A program made the translations under genes and the position numbers. Source: JADFGZ01 sp965222345 (GTDB lineage Bacteria > Acidobacteriota > Terriglobia > 2-12-FULL-54-10). Taken from it: a DNA stretch of 64,000 nt. Shown here in pieces: positions 18,713-26,767 of this stretch. Within the stretch, counting starts at the first letter, position 1, and the number at the start of each line of letters is the position of its first letter. The stretch is from contig CBDCTS010000007.1 of NCBI GenBank assembly GCA_965222345.1, positions 372,001 to 436,000 on the forward strand. The letters are read 5' to 3'. The notes under the pieces were generated by a model that saw only the letters and a list, made by a program, of their open reading frames with translations, made no database searches and was not told where the DNA came from.

Positions 18713-19651
18713 ATGCCGAAGAAAAGCAGCGTACAGGACGAAAAGCTGTGTTCCCTGGAGGAGGCCATCGGCCGCTTGGTGCCGGACGGGTCGAGCGTCG
18801 CCATGGGCCTGCAACTGGAAAGCATGATTCCATTTGCTGCCGGGCACGAGATCATTCGGCAAGGGAAGAGAGACCTCACCCTGGTCGGCCCCATCTCCGA
18901 TATCCTGTTCGATCAGATGATCGGAGCAGGCGCGGTCCGCAAGGTGGTGTCGGCATGGGTAGGCAACGTGATGATGGGTTCGGCCTACAACTTCCGCCGG
19001 GCCATGGAAAAAGGGATTCCCCAGCAGTTAGAGATGGTCGATCACTCGAACTTCACCTTGGCGTTGGGGCTGCATGCCGCTGCTTTGGGGGTGCCGTTTC
19101 TGCCCACCCATACGGCCGGAGGCTCGGACCTGATTGGCCGGAATCCGGACTTGGTGGAGTTTCAGGCTCCTTTTACGGGTGAGACCATGAGGGCCGTGCG
19201 CGCTCTGCATCCCGATGTCGCCGTCATCCAGGTTCAGCGGGCCGACCTCTATGGAAACGCGCATCTGTGGGGGAACCTCGGCGTGGCGCCGGACGCCGCC
19301 CGCGCCGCCCGCCATGTGATTGTGGTCGCCGAGGAGATCGTCGATCCCAAGACGATATCGAGCGATCCCAACCGGACCGTGATTCCAGGTTTTCTAGTGG
19401 AGGCCGTTGCGGAGGTTCCCTTCGGTGCGCACCCGTCCCCCGTCCAGGGGTATTACAACCGCGACAATAACTACTACAGCGAGTACCACCGGCAGACCAA
19501 GACCGTGCCGGATTTCCAGGGCTGGCTTGACCGTTGGGTTCGCGGCGTGAAGGATCGCCGGGGCTACCTGGAGCAGCTCGGCGCGGAAAGACTGGAAGGG
19601 CTGAAGGTGAGGAAGCGCGCCTTTGCTGCCCGGACTGATTTTGGGCACTAG
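18713..19651 (+). CDS. CoA-transferase class I alpha subunit (GctA-like)
   Basis: A 312-residue protein that pairs with the beta-type subunit encoded at 16987. Family features include an N-terminal SLEEAIGRLVPDGSSVAMG (alpha subunits start SxxEAVxxLVxDGxxVxxG), DLTLVGPISDILFDQMIGAG, and GAVRKVVSAWVGN. The C-terminal part GYYNRDNNYYSEYHRQ resembles the glutaconate/3-oxoacid family. It starts 39 bp after the hydratase stop with no strong ribosome site, so translation may be coupled. Together with GctB-like it should form an alpha2beta2-type enzyme exchanging CoA between acids. Confidence 0.8.
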   Translation: MPKKSSVQDEKLCSLEEAIGRLVPDGSSVAMGLQLESMIPFAAGHEIIRQGKRDLTLVGPISDILFDQMIGAGAVRKVVSAWVGNVMMGSAYNFRRAMEKGIPQQLEMVDHSNFTLALGLHAAALGVPFLPTHTAGGSDLIGRNPDLVEFQAPFTGETMRAVRALHPDVAVIQVQRADLYGNAHLWGNLGVAPDAARAARHVIVVAEEIVDPKTISSDPNRTVIPGFLVEAVAEVPFGAHPSPVQGYYNRDNNYYSEYHRQTKTVPDFQGWLDRWVRGVKDRRGYLEQLGAERLEGLKVRKRAFAARTDFGH

Positions 19652-19739
19652 CGAAGCCAGGGAGAGTTATGATCTCAAGAAGAGAGGTGCGTAGGAGAGC
19701 GATCGTGTATCGAACAGGCAAAGTTATGGAGAGCGGGTT

Positions 19740-20291
19740 ATGAAACAGACCCGGTCGCAAAATAAGGTTCGTGAGCGACAGAAGACCCACATGACCCTGC
19801 GGGTGAATGGTGAGCGGGCCGAGGTCGCCTTCGCCCCGCACAAGACACTGCTGGAAGTACTGCGCGAGGACCTGGGGCTTACCGGCACCAAGCACGGCTG
19901 CGAGTTGGGCGAGTGCGGAGCCTGTGCCGTGTTGGTCGATGGACAGCCGGTGCTCTCCTGCCTGGCTCTGACGGTGGCCCTGGAAGGGCATGAGATCACG
20001 ACCATTGAAGGAATGGCCGAAGGAACGGAACTCCATCCTTTGCAGAGTGCCTTTGCCGAGTTGGGCGCAGCGCAGTGCGGATATTGCACTCCGGGCATTT
20101 TGTTGACGGCCCAAGCGTTGCTCGAGCAGGTTCCGCGGCCTTCGCGGGACGAGATTCAGCAGGCACTGGCCGGCAATCTATGCCGTTGCACGGGCTACAT
20201 TAAGATTTACGAAGCGGTGGAGCTGGCCGCAGCCCGCATGGCGGGCGAACCGGCCGAGCCTTGCAAGGAGAGCATTTATGGCTGGGAATAA
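19740..20291 (+). CDS. hcrC: 4-hydroxybenzoyl-CoA reductase gamma subunit (2Fe-2S)
   Basis: A 183-residue iron-sulfur subunit of the xanthine dehydrogenase family. The plant-type 2Fe-2S cluster is held by Cys54, 59, 62 and 74 (HGCELGECGACAVLV...SC), and the second, helical-domain cluster by Cys113, 116, 148 and 150 (QCGYCTPG, CRCTGY). It passes electrons between the flavin/4Fe-4S subunit and the molybdenum centre. The start at 19740 follows GGAGAG; an internal ATG at residue 18 gives a more usual length and is an alternative. Its 3' end overlaps the next gene by 14 bp, which implies translational coupling. Confidence 0.88.
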   Translation: MKQTRSQNKVRERQKTHMTLRVNGERAEVAFAPHKTLLEVLREDLGLTGTKHGCELGECGACAVLVDGQPVLSCLALTVALEGHEITTIEGMAEGTELHPLQSAFAELGAAQCGYCTPGILLTAQALLEQVPRPSRDEIQQALAGNLCRCTGYIKIYEAVELAAARMAGEPAEPCKESIYGWE

Positions 20292-22719
20292 CGGAAGCAA
20301 AAGGAATGGTCTGAAGGTGGTCGGCAAGCCTTGGAAAAAGGTGGACGCCACCGAAAAGTGCACGGGGCAGACCCAATTTGCCGACGATATTTTTCTTCCG
20401 CGCATGCTCCACTGCAAGCTCCTGCGCAGCACGGTTCCTCACGCCCTCATTAAGAACATTGACGCCTCCAAGGCCGGGAAGCACCCCGGCGTTAAGGCGG
20501 TGCTCCTGGGGAAGGATTTGCCCACCCTGTACGGCATCATGCCGGTGGCACAGGATGAATACGCCTTGGCCGTTGACAAAGTCCGCATGGTGGGCGATCC
20601 CGTCGCCGCTGTTGCCGCCCTGGACGAAGATGCGGCCACGGAAGCCGTGGACCGGATCGATGTCGAGTATGAGCTTCTTCCTGCCATCGCCTCTGTCCAG
20701 CAAGCTCTGGACAACCCCGAACCGCGCATCCATGAATACGGCGAATACGGCAACGTCCATCGCAGAATCGCTTACGAGTTTGGCAATATGGAAGAGGGTT
20801 TTGCCGAGGCGGACTTCATCCGGGAAGACACCTGTTTTTACGAAGGCAGCACGCACCTGCCGCTGGAACAGCACGCCAGCGTAGCCCGGTTCAGCCATGA
20901 CGGCAAGCTCACGCTATGGAGTTCCACGCAGAACCCGCACTATCTGCACCGCACCCTGGCCAAAGTGCTGGGCCTCGCCGCCAGCCACGTTCGCGTCATT
21001 GCCACTCCTTGCGGGGGAGGTTTCGGAGGCAAGTGCGACCCCTTTAACCACGACATCGTCGTCTCGAAACTGGCCATGATGACCGGCCGCCCGGTGAAAA
21101 TTTGCCTCACGAGGGAAGAGGTCTTTTACTGCCACCGGGGACGGCATCCCGTCCTCATGCGCACCAAAACCGGCTTCAAGAAGGACGGCGCCATCACCGC
21201 CATGCACCACCGCACCTTCGTGGACGGCGGCTCCTACGGCGGCCACGGCATCGCCAGCACCTTCTACACCGGCGTCTTGCAGCCCACAACCTACAAGATC
21301 GGGCGGTACAAGTTCGACGGCGTGCGCGTCTTCACCAACAAAGCCCCTTGCGGTCCCAAGCGCGGCCACGGCACTCCACAGCCCCGCTTCGCCCAGGAAG
21401 TTCAGATGGACAAGATCGCCGAGCAGTTGGGAATGGACCCGGCGGAGCTTCGGAAGCGCCATCTGGTGGAACCGAATTCGATTACCGCCAACTGGCTGCG
21501 CATCGGCACCATTGGCTTGGGCAAGTGCATCGATAAGGTTGTGAAAGGCTCCGGCTGGAAGGATCGGTTCCGCAAGATGCCCTACGGAAAGGGATTGGGC
21601 CTGGCGTGCAGCGCCTACATGACCGGAGCCGGAACGGCCATCTACTGGAACAGCATGCCCCATTCCGGCGTGCAGTTGAAGCTCGACCGCAGCGGCCTGG
21701 TCGCCGTCTATTGCGGCTCCACGGAGATCGGCCAGGGGGCGGATTCGATGCTGGCTTATATCGTCTCCGAAGTGCTCGGCATCGATCCTTTTGACATCCG
21801 CGTAGTTACCTCCGACACCGACATCACTCCGGTAGACCTCGGCAGCTATTCAAGCCGCGTCACCCTCATGGCCGGCAATGCCGCCGTGCAGGCGGCCGAG
21901 CGCGCCAAGGATTACCTGGCCCAGGCGGTCGCGGAGAAGCTGGAAGTTCCCGCCAGCCGTCTCGCCTTCGCGGAGCGCCGCGTCTACGACCTGGAGAACC
22001 CGGACACAGCCGTAAGCTTTATCGAGGCCGTAGAGCTTGCCGAGACGAAGTTCGGCACGCTGGGCACAACCGGTTCCTACAAGCCTCCGAAAGCGCCCGG
22101 CAGGTTCAAAGGCTCCGGCGTGGGTCCGTCCCCGGCCTACAGCTATTGCGCGGCGGTCGCCGAGGTGGACGTCAACCCGGAGACCGGATGGGTAAAGGTA
22201 GATCGCATCTGGATGGCCCACGATGGAGGCCAGTCGATCAACCCCGTGCTGGTGATGGGGCAGGTGGAAGGCAGCATTTACATGGGCTTGGGAGAGACTT
22301 TGATGGAGGAGATGACTTACCGAGGCAACCGCAACGTGGTCCATAAGTTCCCCTCCATGCTGGAGTACAAGAGCCCGACCACGCTCGAAATGTGCGACGT
22401 AGTCACCTATCTGCTTGAGGACCGCGAGCCGAACGGGCCGTTTGGGGCTAAGGAGGCCGGACAGGGGCCGTTGCTGCCGGTGCCTCCGGCGGTTGCTAAC
22501 GCCGTTTATGACGCCGTTGGCGTGCGGATCGACGAAATTCCCATCATGCCGGACAAGGTGCTGAAGGCAATCCGCGCGAAGGCGAAGGGTCAGGAAGGCA
22601 GGAGCGGGCCTATTACTTTCCCGGAATGTGAAATGCCCCCTCCCATTGCGGTGCCCACCCCGCAGGAGGGCGGCGACGGCAAGGCCGCGCATCGGGAGCC
22701 TGCCTTGGCACGGAAGTAA
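20278..22719 (+). CDS. hcrA: 4-hydroxybenzoyl-CoA reductase alpha subunit (molybdopterin)
   Basis: An 813-residue molybdenum-cofactor subunit. The block GPKRGHGTPQPRFAQE replaces the A-F-R-G-F-G-x-P-Q seen in ordinary xanthine dehydrogenases and is, in my experience, typical of 4-hydroxybenzoyl-CoA reductase alpha subunits, as is the following IAEQLGMDPAELRKRH. TPCGGGFGGKCDPF and GSTEIGQGADSM are cofactor-binding loops. The C-terminal active-site loop reads FGAKEAGQGPLLP, with Gln729 where xanthine dehydrogenases have the catalytic Glu. A tail of about 40 proline- and charge-rich residues extends beyond the usual end. Expected reaction: removal of the para-hydroxyl of 4-hydroxybenzoyl-CoA to give benzoyl-CoA. 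The substrate could be a related aryl-CoA. Confidence 0.85.
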   Translation: MAGNNGSKRNGLKVVGKPWKKVDATEKCTGQTQFADDIFLPRMLHCKLLRSTVPHALIKNIDASKAGKHPGVKAVLLGKDLPTLYGIMPVAQDEYALAVDKVRMVGDPVAAVAALDEDAATEAVDRIDVEYELLPAIASVQQALDNPEPRIHEYGEYGNVHRRIAYEFGNMEEGFAEADFIREDTCFYEGSTHLPLEQHASVARFSHDGKLTLWSSTQNPHYLHRTLAKVLGLAASHVRVIATPCGGGFGGKCDPFNHDIVVSKLAMMTGRPVKICLTREEVFYCHRGRHPVLMRTKTGFKKDGAITAMHHRTFVDGGSYGGHGIASTFYTGVLQPTTYKIGRYKFDGVRVFTNKAPCGPKRGHGTPQPRFAQEVQMDKIAEQLGMDPAELRKRHLVEPNSITANWLRIGTIGLGKCIDKVVKGSGWKDRFRKMPYGKGLGLACSAYMTGAGTAIYWNSMPHSGVQLKLDRSGLVAVYCGSTEIGQGADSMLAYIVSEVLGIDPFDIRVVTSDTDITPVDLGSYSSRVTLMAGNAAVQAAERAKDYLAQAVAEKLEVPASRLAFAERRVYDLENPDTAVSFIEAVELAETKFGTLGTTGSYKPPKAPGRFKGSGVGPSPAYSYCAAVAEVDVNPETGWVKVDRIWMAHDGGQSINPVLVMGQVEGSIYMGLGETLMEEMTYRGNRNVVHKFPSMLEYKSPTTLEMCDVVTYLLEDREPNGPFGAKEAGQGPLLPVPPAVANAVYDAVGVRIDEIPIMPDKVLKAIRAKAKGQEGRSGPITFPECEMPPPIAVPTPQEGGDGKAAHREPALARK

Positions 22720-22774
22720 GCCGGTCGTGGTACCGGGGGGTGCACGGTAGTCCCGTAGGGGCGTTAGATCTTAG

Positions 22775-22794
22775 CCCACGGCGCAAGCCGTGGG
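22775..22794. repeat. REP-like hairpin between hcrA and hcrB
   Basis: CCCACGGC-GCAA-GCCGTGGG is a perfect 8-bp stem in the 104-bp gap, preceded by TCCCGTAGGGGCGTTAGATC. It has the form of dispersed extragenic palindromes and could modulate readthrough or mRNA stability between the two subunit genes. Confidence 0.55.
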
Positions 22795-22823
22795 AAGCAT
22801 TTGGCAGTGTCTTTGAGGATTGA

Positions 22824-23834
22824 ATGTTACGACTTCCCAAGTTTACTTATCTCCAGCCGGAAACGGTCGCCGAAGCCGTCCGCATGATGGCCGACGCCGG
22901 GCCGGAGGCGATGTTTGTGGCCGGAGGCACGGACCTTTATCCAAACATGAAGCGGCGGCAGCAAGAGCCTAAGGTCGTCATCGGCCTCGCGCAACTGGAC
23001 CGGCTCCGCACCATCGAAGGAAAACCGGAAGAGGGGATGGTTCTGGGGGCCGGAGTGACGTTGACCGAGGTTGCCGAGAACCCAAGCATTCGGCGCGCCT
23101 ATCCCGTCCTGGCTCATGCCGCCGAGCTGATCTCCACCCCGCTGCTGCGTAATATGGGCAGCATTGGCGGAAACCTGTTGCTCGATACTCGCTGCAATTA
23201 CTACGACCAGAACTACGAGTGGCGCAAGGCGATCCATTTCTGCATGAAGAAGGATGGGGAAATCTGCTGGGTGGCTCCATCCAGCCCCCGCTGTTGGGCC
23301 GTGCAATCGAGCGACTGCGCCCCGGTGATGGTGGCAATCGGAGCCAAGGTGAAGCTGGTCTCCCGCGAAGGCGAACGGTTGATCCCTGCCGCAGAGCTAT
23401 ACAACGACGACGGGATCCAACATCTCGGGAAACGCCCCGATGAATTGCTGACCGAAATTCACCTGCCTCCGACCAATGGATGGAGGGCGACTTACTGGAA
23501 ACTGCGCCGGCGGGGTTCGTTTGACTTTCCAGTCCTGGGCGTGGCTTCCTGCTTACGCGTGGCGGACAACGGGACGGTCGAGGAGGCGAAGATCATCCTC
23601 GGCGGGGTCGGCTCGGCTCCTAAGGAGGCGATCGGTGCGGAACAAGCGATACTAGGAAAGAAACTGACGGAAGAGACCATCGAGCAGGCTGCGGCGGTGA
23701 CATATCCGCTGGCCAAGCCGCTCGACAACACGGACTTCGCCATGCACTGGCGGAAGGATATGGCACGGTATTACGTCTCCGGGACGCTGCGGGAGTTGGC
23801 GGGCTTGCCGCCGAGCCGTTCCCGGAACCGGTAA
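22824..23834 (+). CDS. hcrB: 4-hydroxybenzoyl-CoA reductase beta subunit (FAD, extra 4Fe-4S)
   Basis: A 336-residue FAD-binding subunit. FVAGGTDLYPNMK and GSIGGNLLLDTR are the flavin-binding segments of the xanthine dehydrogenase medium-subunit family. Directly after them lies an insertion (about residues 121-167) with Cys124, 140, 148, 157 and 165. This cysteine-rich loop is the hallmark of 4-hydroxybenzoyl-CoA reductase, where it carries an additional 4Fe-4S cluster allowing low-potential electron input; ordinary xanthine or CO dehydrogenases lack it. It is therefore the best evidence for the identity of the whole complex. The gene lies 104 bp after hcrA, the gap containing a hairpin. The electron donor is not encoded beside it. 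Confidence 0.88.
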   Translation: MLRLPKFTYLQPETVAEAVRMMADAGPEAMFVAGGTDLYPNMKRRQQEPKVVIGLAQLDRLRTIEGKPEEGMVLGAGVTLTEVAENPSIRRAYPVLAHAAELISTPLLRNMGSIGGNLLLDTRCNYYDQNYEWRKAIHFCMKKDGEICWVAPSSPRCWAVQSSDCAPVMVAIGAKVKLVSREGERLIPAAELYNDDGIQHLGKRPDELLTEIHLPPTNGWRATYWKLRRRGSFDFPVLGVASCLRVADNGTVEEAKIILGGVGSAPKEAIGAEQAILGKKLTEETIEQAAAVTYPLAKPLDNTDFAMHWRKDMARYYVSGTLRELAGLPPSRSRNR

Positions 23835-23968
23835 GGCCTTCTCTCGGAGGAATAGGTAGTCAGGCGAGAGCTTTTTCTCGTCGTGGGCCTTTCTCCCAAA
23901 TTTGCAAACCCACGGCAAATTGGCAGCTTCAACCTGCCGTGGCTGCCAACGACCATTTCCATACCTTC

Positions 23969-24838
23969 ATGAGCACAAATAATTATCCAGTTATTGACGC
24001 GCACGCCCACATCTGTCCTATTCGTATGATCAAGCCCGGGCCGCTGGCCGAGTGGCAGAAGACCTATGGAGACAAACTCGACGGGATTCGCGAAACTTTG
24101 GAGGACCCCAAGCTTTTGCTTCAGCACCTGGACCGCGAAGGGGTTGAAAAGGTGGTGTGCATCAATTACATCGCCCGCGACCTGTTCGGCTTTACCGATG
24201 AAGTCCACGATTATGTAGAAAATTTTTGCAAATACGCGCCGGACCGCTTGCTTCCCTGCGGGTCGGTGGACCCTGTCTATTCCGGCGACTTGGTGCGGGA
24301 CGCGGAAGATCTGCTTTATCGGCGCAAGATGCGCCTGTTGAAGGTTCATGGACCGCATCAGGGCTTTTCGCCCAATGATTACCTGGACAGCAAGCCGACG
24401 CTGGCCAAAGTTTATGCCATGGCCGAGGAAGCCGGAGTTCCCGTGATGTTTCACACGGGCACTTCCATTTTTCCCGGCGCCCGCAGCAAGTACGGCCACC
24501 CCATGACTATTGACGACATCGCCCTGGACTTCCCCGAGCTGAAAATCATCATGGCCCACGGAGGCCGCCCATTGTGGATGGCGGAGGCTTTTTTCCTGCT
24601 GCGCCGGCACTCGCATGTCTACATGGATATCTCCGGCATTCCCCCCAAGCATCTGTTGCGCTATTTCCCACGTATTGAAGAGGTTGCCGACAAAACCATG
24701 TTCGGAACCGATTGGCCTTCACCCGGCATTCCCGGAATGGCCATCAACGCGAAACAATTCCGCCAGTTATCCATCTCGGACGAAACCAAGCGCAAGATTC
24801 TCTACGACACGGCGGACCGACTGCTGTTTGCGAAGTAG
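23969..24838 (+). CDS. Amidohydrolase 2 (ACMSD-like) metal enzyme
   Basis: About 290 residues. The metal site is intact: IDAHAHIC at the N-terminus, PVMFHTGTS, KIIMAHGGRPLW, and FGTDWPSPG near the C-terminus. These are the HxH, His, His and Asp ligands of the amidohydrolase-2/decarboxylase family, whose members decarboxylate or hydrolyse ring-cleavage products and related carboxylates. Start at 23969 (MSTNNYPVID) is chosen over a GTG at 23939 because the family normally begins just before the first His motif; neither has a strong ribosome site. There is no signal peptide, so it is cytoplasmic. It closes the aromatic acyl-CoA gene row and may act on a product of that pathway (inference). Confidence 0.85.
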   Translation: MSTNNYPVIDAHAHICPIRMIKPGPLAEWQKTYGDKLDGIRETLEDPKLLLQHLDREGVEKVVCINYIARDLFGFTDEVHDYVENFCKYAPDRLLPCGSVDPVYSGDLVRDAEDLLYRRKMRLLKVHGPHQGFSPNDYLDSKPTLAKVYAMAEEAGVPVMFHTGTSIFPGARSKYGHPMTIDDIALDFPELKIIMAHGGRPLWMAEAFFLLRRHSHVYMDISGIPPKHLLRYFPRIEEVADKTMFGTDWPSPGIPGMAINAKQFRQLSISDETKRKILYDTADRLLFAK

Positions 24839-24989
24839 GCGCCCGGCGGTCAAGGATGCCCCCCGCAAAGCGTTCCCCTGCTGTCTTCATCGCTCTTGCC
24901 TATCGTTTCACAACGGGGTAATTTCCCTTGACAGTCCCCGCACGTTGCGCTTACCATTAAGCCTCAATTGAATAGATTCAGTCCCCTGA

Positions 24990-25097
24990 ATCTTATCCAG
25001 AGTGGCTGAGGGAGCAGGCCCGAAGAAGCCACGACAACCGGCGGTCCTTGTAAGTGCCAGCCGGTGCCAATTCCTGCCCTGATGGGGCAGATGAGGT
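24990..25097 (+). ncRNA. SAM-I (S-box) riboswitch
   Basis: The conserved core is readable: P1 CTTATC (24992-24997) pairs with GATGAG (25090-25095). CCAGAG leads into a P2 stem GTGGCT/AGCCAC (25002-25007 with 25026-25031) that encloses GAGGGAGCAGGCCCGAAGAA. ACAACCGG and GCCGGTGCCAATTCC follow as in S-box aptamers, then a P4 stem CTGCCC/GGGCAG. It precedes the threonine-synthase-like gene and should shut it off when S-adenosylmethionine is abundant. Confidence 0.92.
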
Positions 25098-25123
25098 TGG
25101 GGGAGGCGTTGCAGTAATCAGCA

Positions 25124-25150
25124 CCTCTTCCAGGCGGAAGAGGTTTTTTT
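25124..25150 (+). terminator. Expression-platform terminator of the SAM riboswitch
   Basis: An exact 8-bp stem CCTCTTCC-AGGC-GGAAGAGG (25124-25143) is followed by seven T. It ends 16 bp before the downstream start codon, so premature termination is the likely switch mechanism. Confidence 0.88.
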
Positions 25151-25166
25151 ATTTTTGGAGGCAGGT

Positions 25167-26420
25167 TTGTCCTTTGTAACGGGACTGAAGTGCAGAGAGT
25201 GCGGGGCCAGCTACAAGGTTTCCCCGCGGGTGGTTTGCGACTGCCTGGCACCGCTTGAAGTGGCCTATGACGTGGAGGCCTGGAAGAAAACGGTAAGCCG
25301 GGAGACGATTACCAGCCGCCCACCGAATATGTGGCGTTACCGGGAACTGCTGCCTCTGGACAGCGAACCGGTTTGCAGCCGGGCGGTGGGCTTCACGCCG
25401 CTGGTCGAGGCTCCCAGGCTGGCCAAGGCGCTGGGGTGCGAACGGATTTTCCTCAAAAATGACGCGGTCAACTCCCCGTCGCTCTCGTTCAAGGACCGTG
25501 TGGTCGCCGTGGCAGTGAACAAAGCCATCGAGTTTGGTTTCAAGATTGTGGCCTGCGCCTCCACGGGCAACCTGGCGAATTCGGTTGCGGCTCACGCGGC
25601 TGCCGCGGGACTGGAAGCATACGTCTTCATCCCGGACGATCTTGAGGAGGCCAAGATTCTGGGCTCGGCGGTATATGGCGCGAAGCTCGTGAAGATTCGC
25701 GGCAACTACGATCAAGTCAACCGCCTCTGCTCCCAGATCGCCGGAGAGTATGGTTGGGGATTTGTGAATGTGAACCTGCGGGCCTTCTACGCCGAAGGCT
25801 CCAAGACGCTGGCCTATGAGGTGGCCGAGCAGTTGGGATGGCGCATCCCGAAGGCCATCGTGATTCCCATCGCGGGCGGTTCGCTGATTACCCGCGTGGG
25901 GAAGGCATTTCGGGAGCTGGCGGAGTTAGGGTTGGTGGAGCCCGTTGCGGTAAAGCTGTTCGGAGCGCAAGCCACGGGCTGTTCCCCGGTGACATCTGCC
26001 GTGAAGCGCGGCTCTTGCGAGATCGAACCCCAAAAGCCCTCCACCATCGCGAGGTCGCTCGCCATTGGAAGCCCGGCGGATGGTTACTACGCCGCGGGCG
26101 CGATCCAAACCAGCGGCGGAGCCGGGGAGGACGTCACCGACCAGGAGATTGTCGAAGGAATGCGGCTGCTGGCCGAGACCGAGGGAATCTTCGGCGAGAC
26201 GGCTGCCGGGGTGACGGTGGCGGTAACCCGGAAGCTGCTTCAGCAGGGCAAGCTCGACCGCACCGAAGAGGTGGTTCTCGCAATAACCGGTAACGGGTTG
26301 AAGACGCTCGACGCGCTCCAACAACATCTGGACCGAGGCGTCACTATCCGGCCCCGGCTGGAAGAGTTTGAAGCTCAGGTCCTCCGCGCGGTGCAGCCCT
26401 CGGACATGGCTGTTGGATGA
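25167..26420 (+). CDS. Threonine-synthase-like PLP enzyme under SAM control
   Basis: A 417-residue fold-type II PLP enzyme. A TTG start at 25167 is chosen because GGAGG (25157-25161) lies 5 nt upstream; an upstream in-frame TTG at 25155 overlaps that site. An N-terminal zinc-ribbon-like pair (CRECG at 9-13, CDC at 24-26) is followed by the PLP lysine, Lys109, in NSPSLSFKDR; ordinary threonine synthases read N-P-T-G-S-F-K-D-R. ACASTGNLANSVAAH is the phosphate/substrate loop, and VIPIAGGSLITRVGKAF and ITGNGLKT are later PLP-binding segments. The riboswitch in front ties it to methionine supply, and the downstream gene encodes a ThiS/MoaD-like carrier. It may therefore catalyse sulfur incorporation into a homoserine or serine ester and not threonine formation (inference). 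Plain threonine synthase remains possible. Confidence 0.85.
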   Translation: MSFVTGLKCRECGASYKVSPRVVCDCLAPLEVAYDVEAWKKTVSRETITSRPPNMWRYRELLPLDSEPVCSRAVGFTPLVEAPRLAKALGCERIFLKNDAVNSPSLSFKDRVVAVAVNKAIEFGFKIVACASTGNLANSVAAHAAAAGLEAYVFIPDDLEEAKILGSAVYGAKLVKIRGNYDQVNRLCSQIAGEYGWGFVNVNLRAFYAEGSKTLAYEVAEQLGWRIPKAIVIPIAGGSLITRVGKAFRELAELGLVEPVAVKLFGAQATGCSPVTSAVKRGSCEIEPQKPSTIARSLAIGSPADGYYAAGAIQTSGGAGEDVTDQEIVEGMRLLAETEGIFGETAAGVTVAVTRKLLQQGKLDRTEEVVLAITGNGLKTLDALQQHLDRGVTIRPRLEEFEAQVLRAVQPSDMAVG

Positions 26421-26491
26421 CGAGGAGGCCGAGGAGGAGAACGGCGCCTCGCTGGCTTTGCGAGTTCTAGGGAAGGATTAGGTCAACGATT

Positions 26492-26767
26492 ATGTCAATC
26501 CGAGTAAGAATTCCAGCGGCCATTGTGCGCGGCAAGGGAGGCAGCGAATCGGTAGAACTCGCCGCCGCCGATCTGAAGGAGATGCTGACGGCTCTGGAGG
26601 ATCTCTACCCGGGAATGAAGAAGTCCATTTGTGACGAGTCCGGCAAGCTCAACCGCTTTGTGAACGTCTTTGTGAACGACGAGGACATCCGCTTTCTGGG
26701 CGGGGAAGCATATCACTTTCAAGACGGCGACGAGGTCTTGTTGATCCCCTCCATCGCCGGCGGTTAG
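26492..26767 (+). CDS. ThiS/MoaD-like sulfur-carrier protein
   Basis: A 91-residue ubiquitin-fold protein that ends in IPSIAGG. The C-terminal Gly-Gly is where such carriers are adenylated and thiocarboxylated to deliver sulfide. Other family features are an N-terminal beta-strand SIRVRIPAAIVRG, LKEMLTALEDLYPGMK, and FVNVFVNDEDIRFLGG...DGDEVLLIP. It lies 71 bp after the PLP enzyme in the same orientation with no terminator seen, so the two should be co-transcribed under the SAM riboswitch. No molybdopterin genes are next to it, which argues against a plain MoaD role, although the window does encode a molybdoenzyme. CysO/CysM-type and HcyS-type pairings are the closest known precedents. Confidence 0.88.
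   Translation: MSIRVRIPAAIVRGKGGSESVELAAADLKEMLTALEDLYPGMKKSICDESGKLNRFVNVFVNDEDIRFLGGEAYHFQDGDEVLLIPSIAGG

Noticed and set aside
16987..19651. Considered calling the CoA-transferase pair an IpdAB-type ring-opening hydrolase
   Set aside because: The beta-type subunit keeps the FENG motif expected of active transferases; left as an alternative only.
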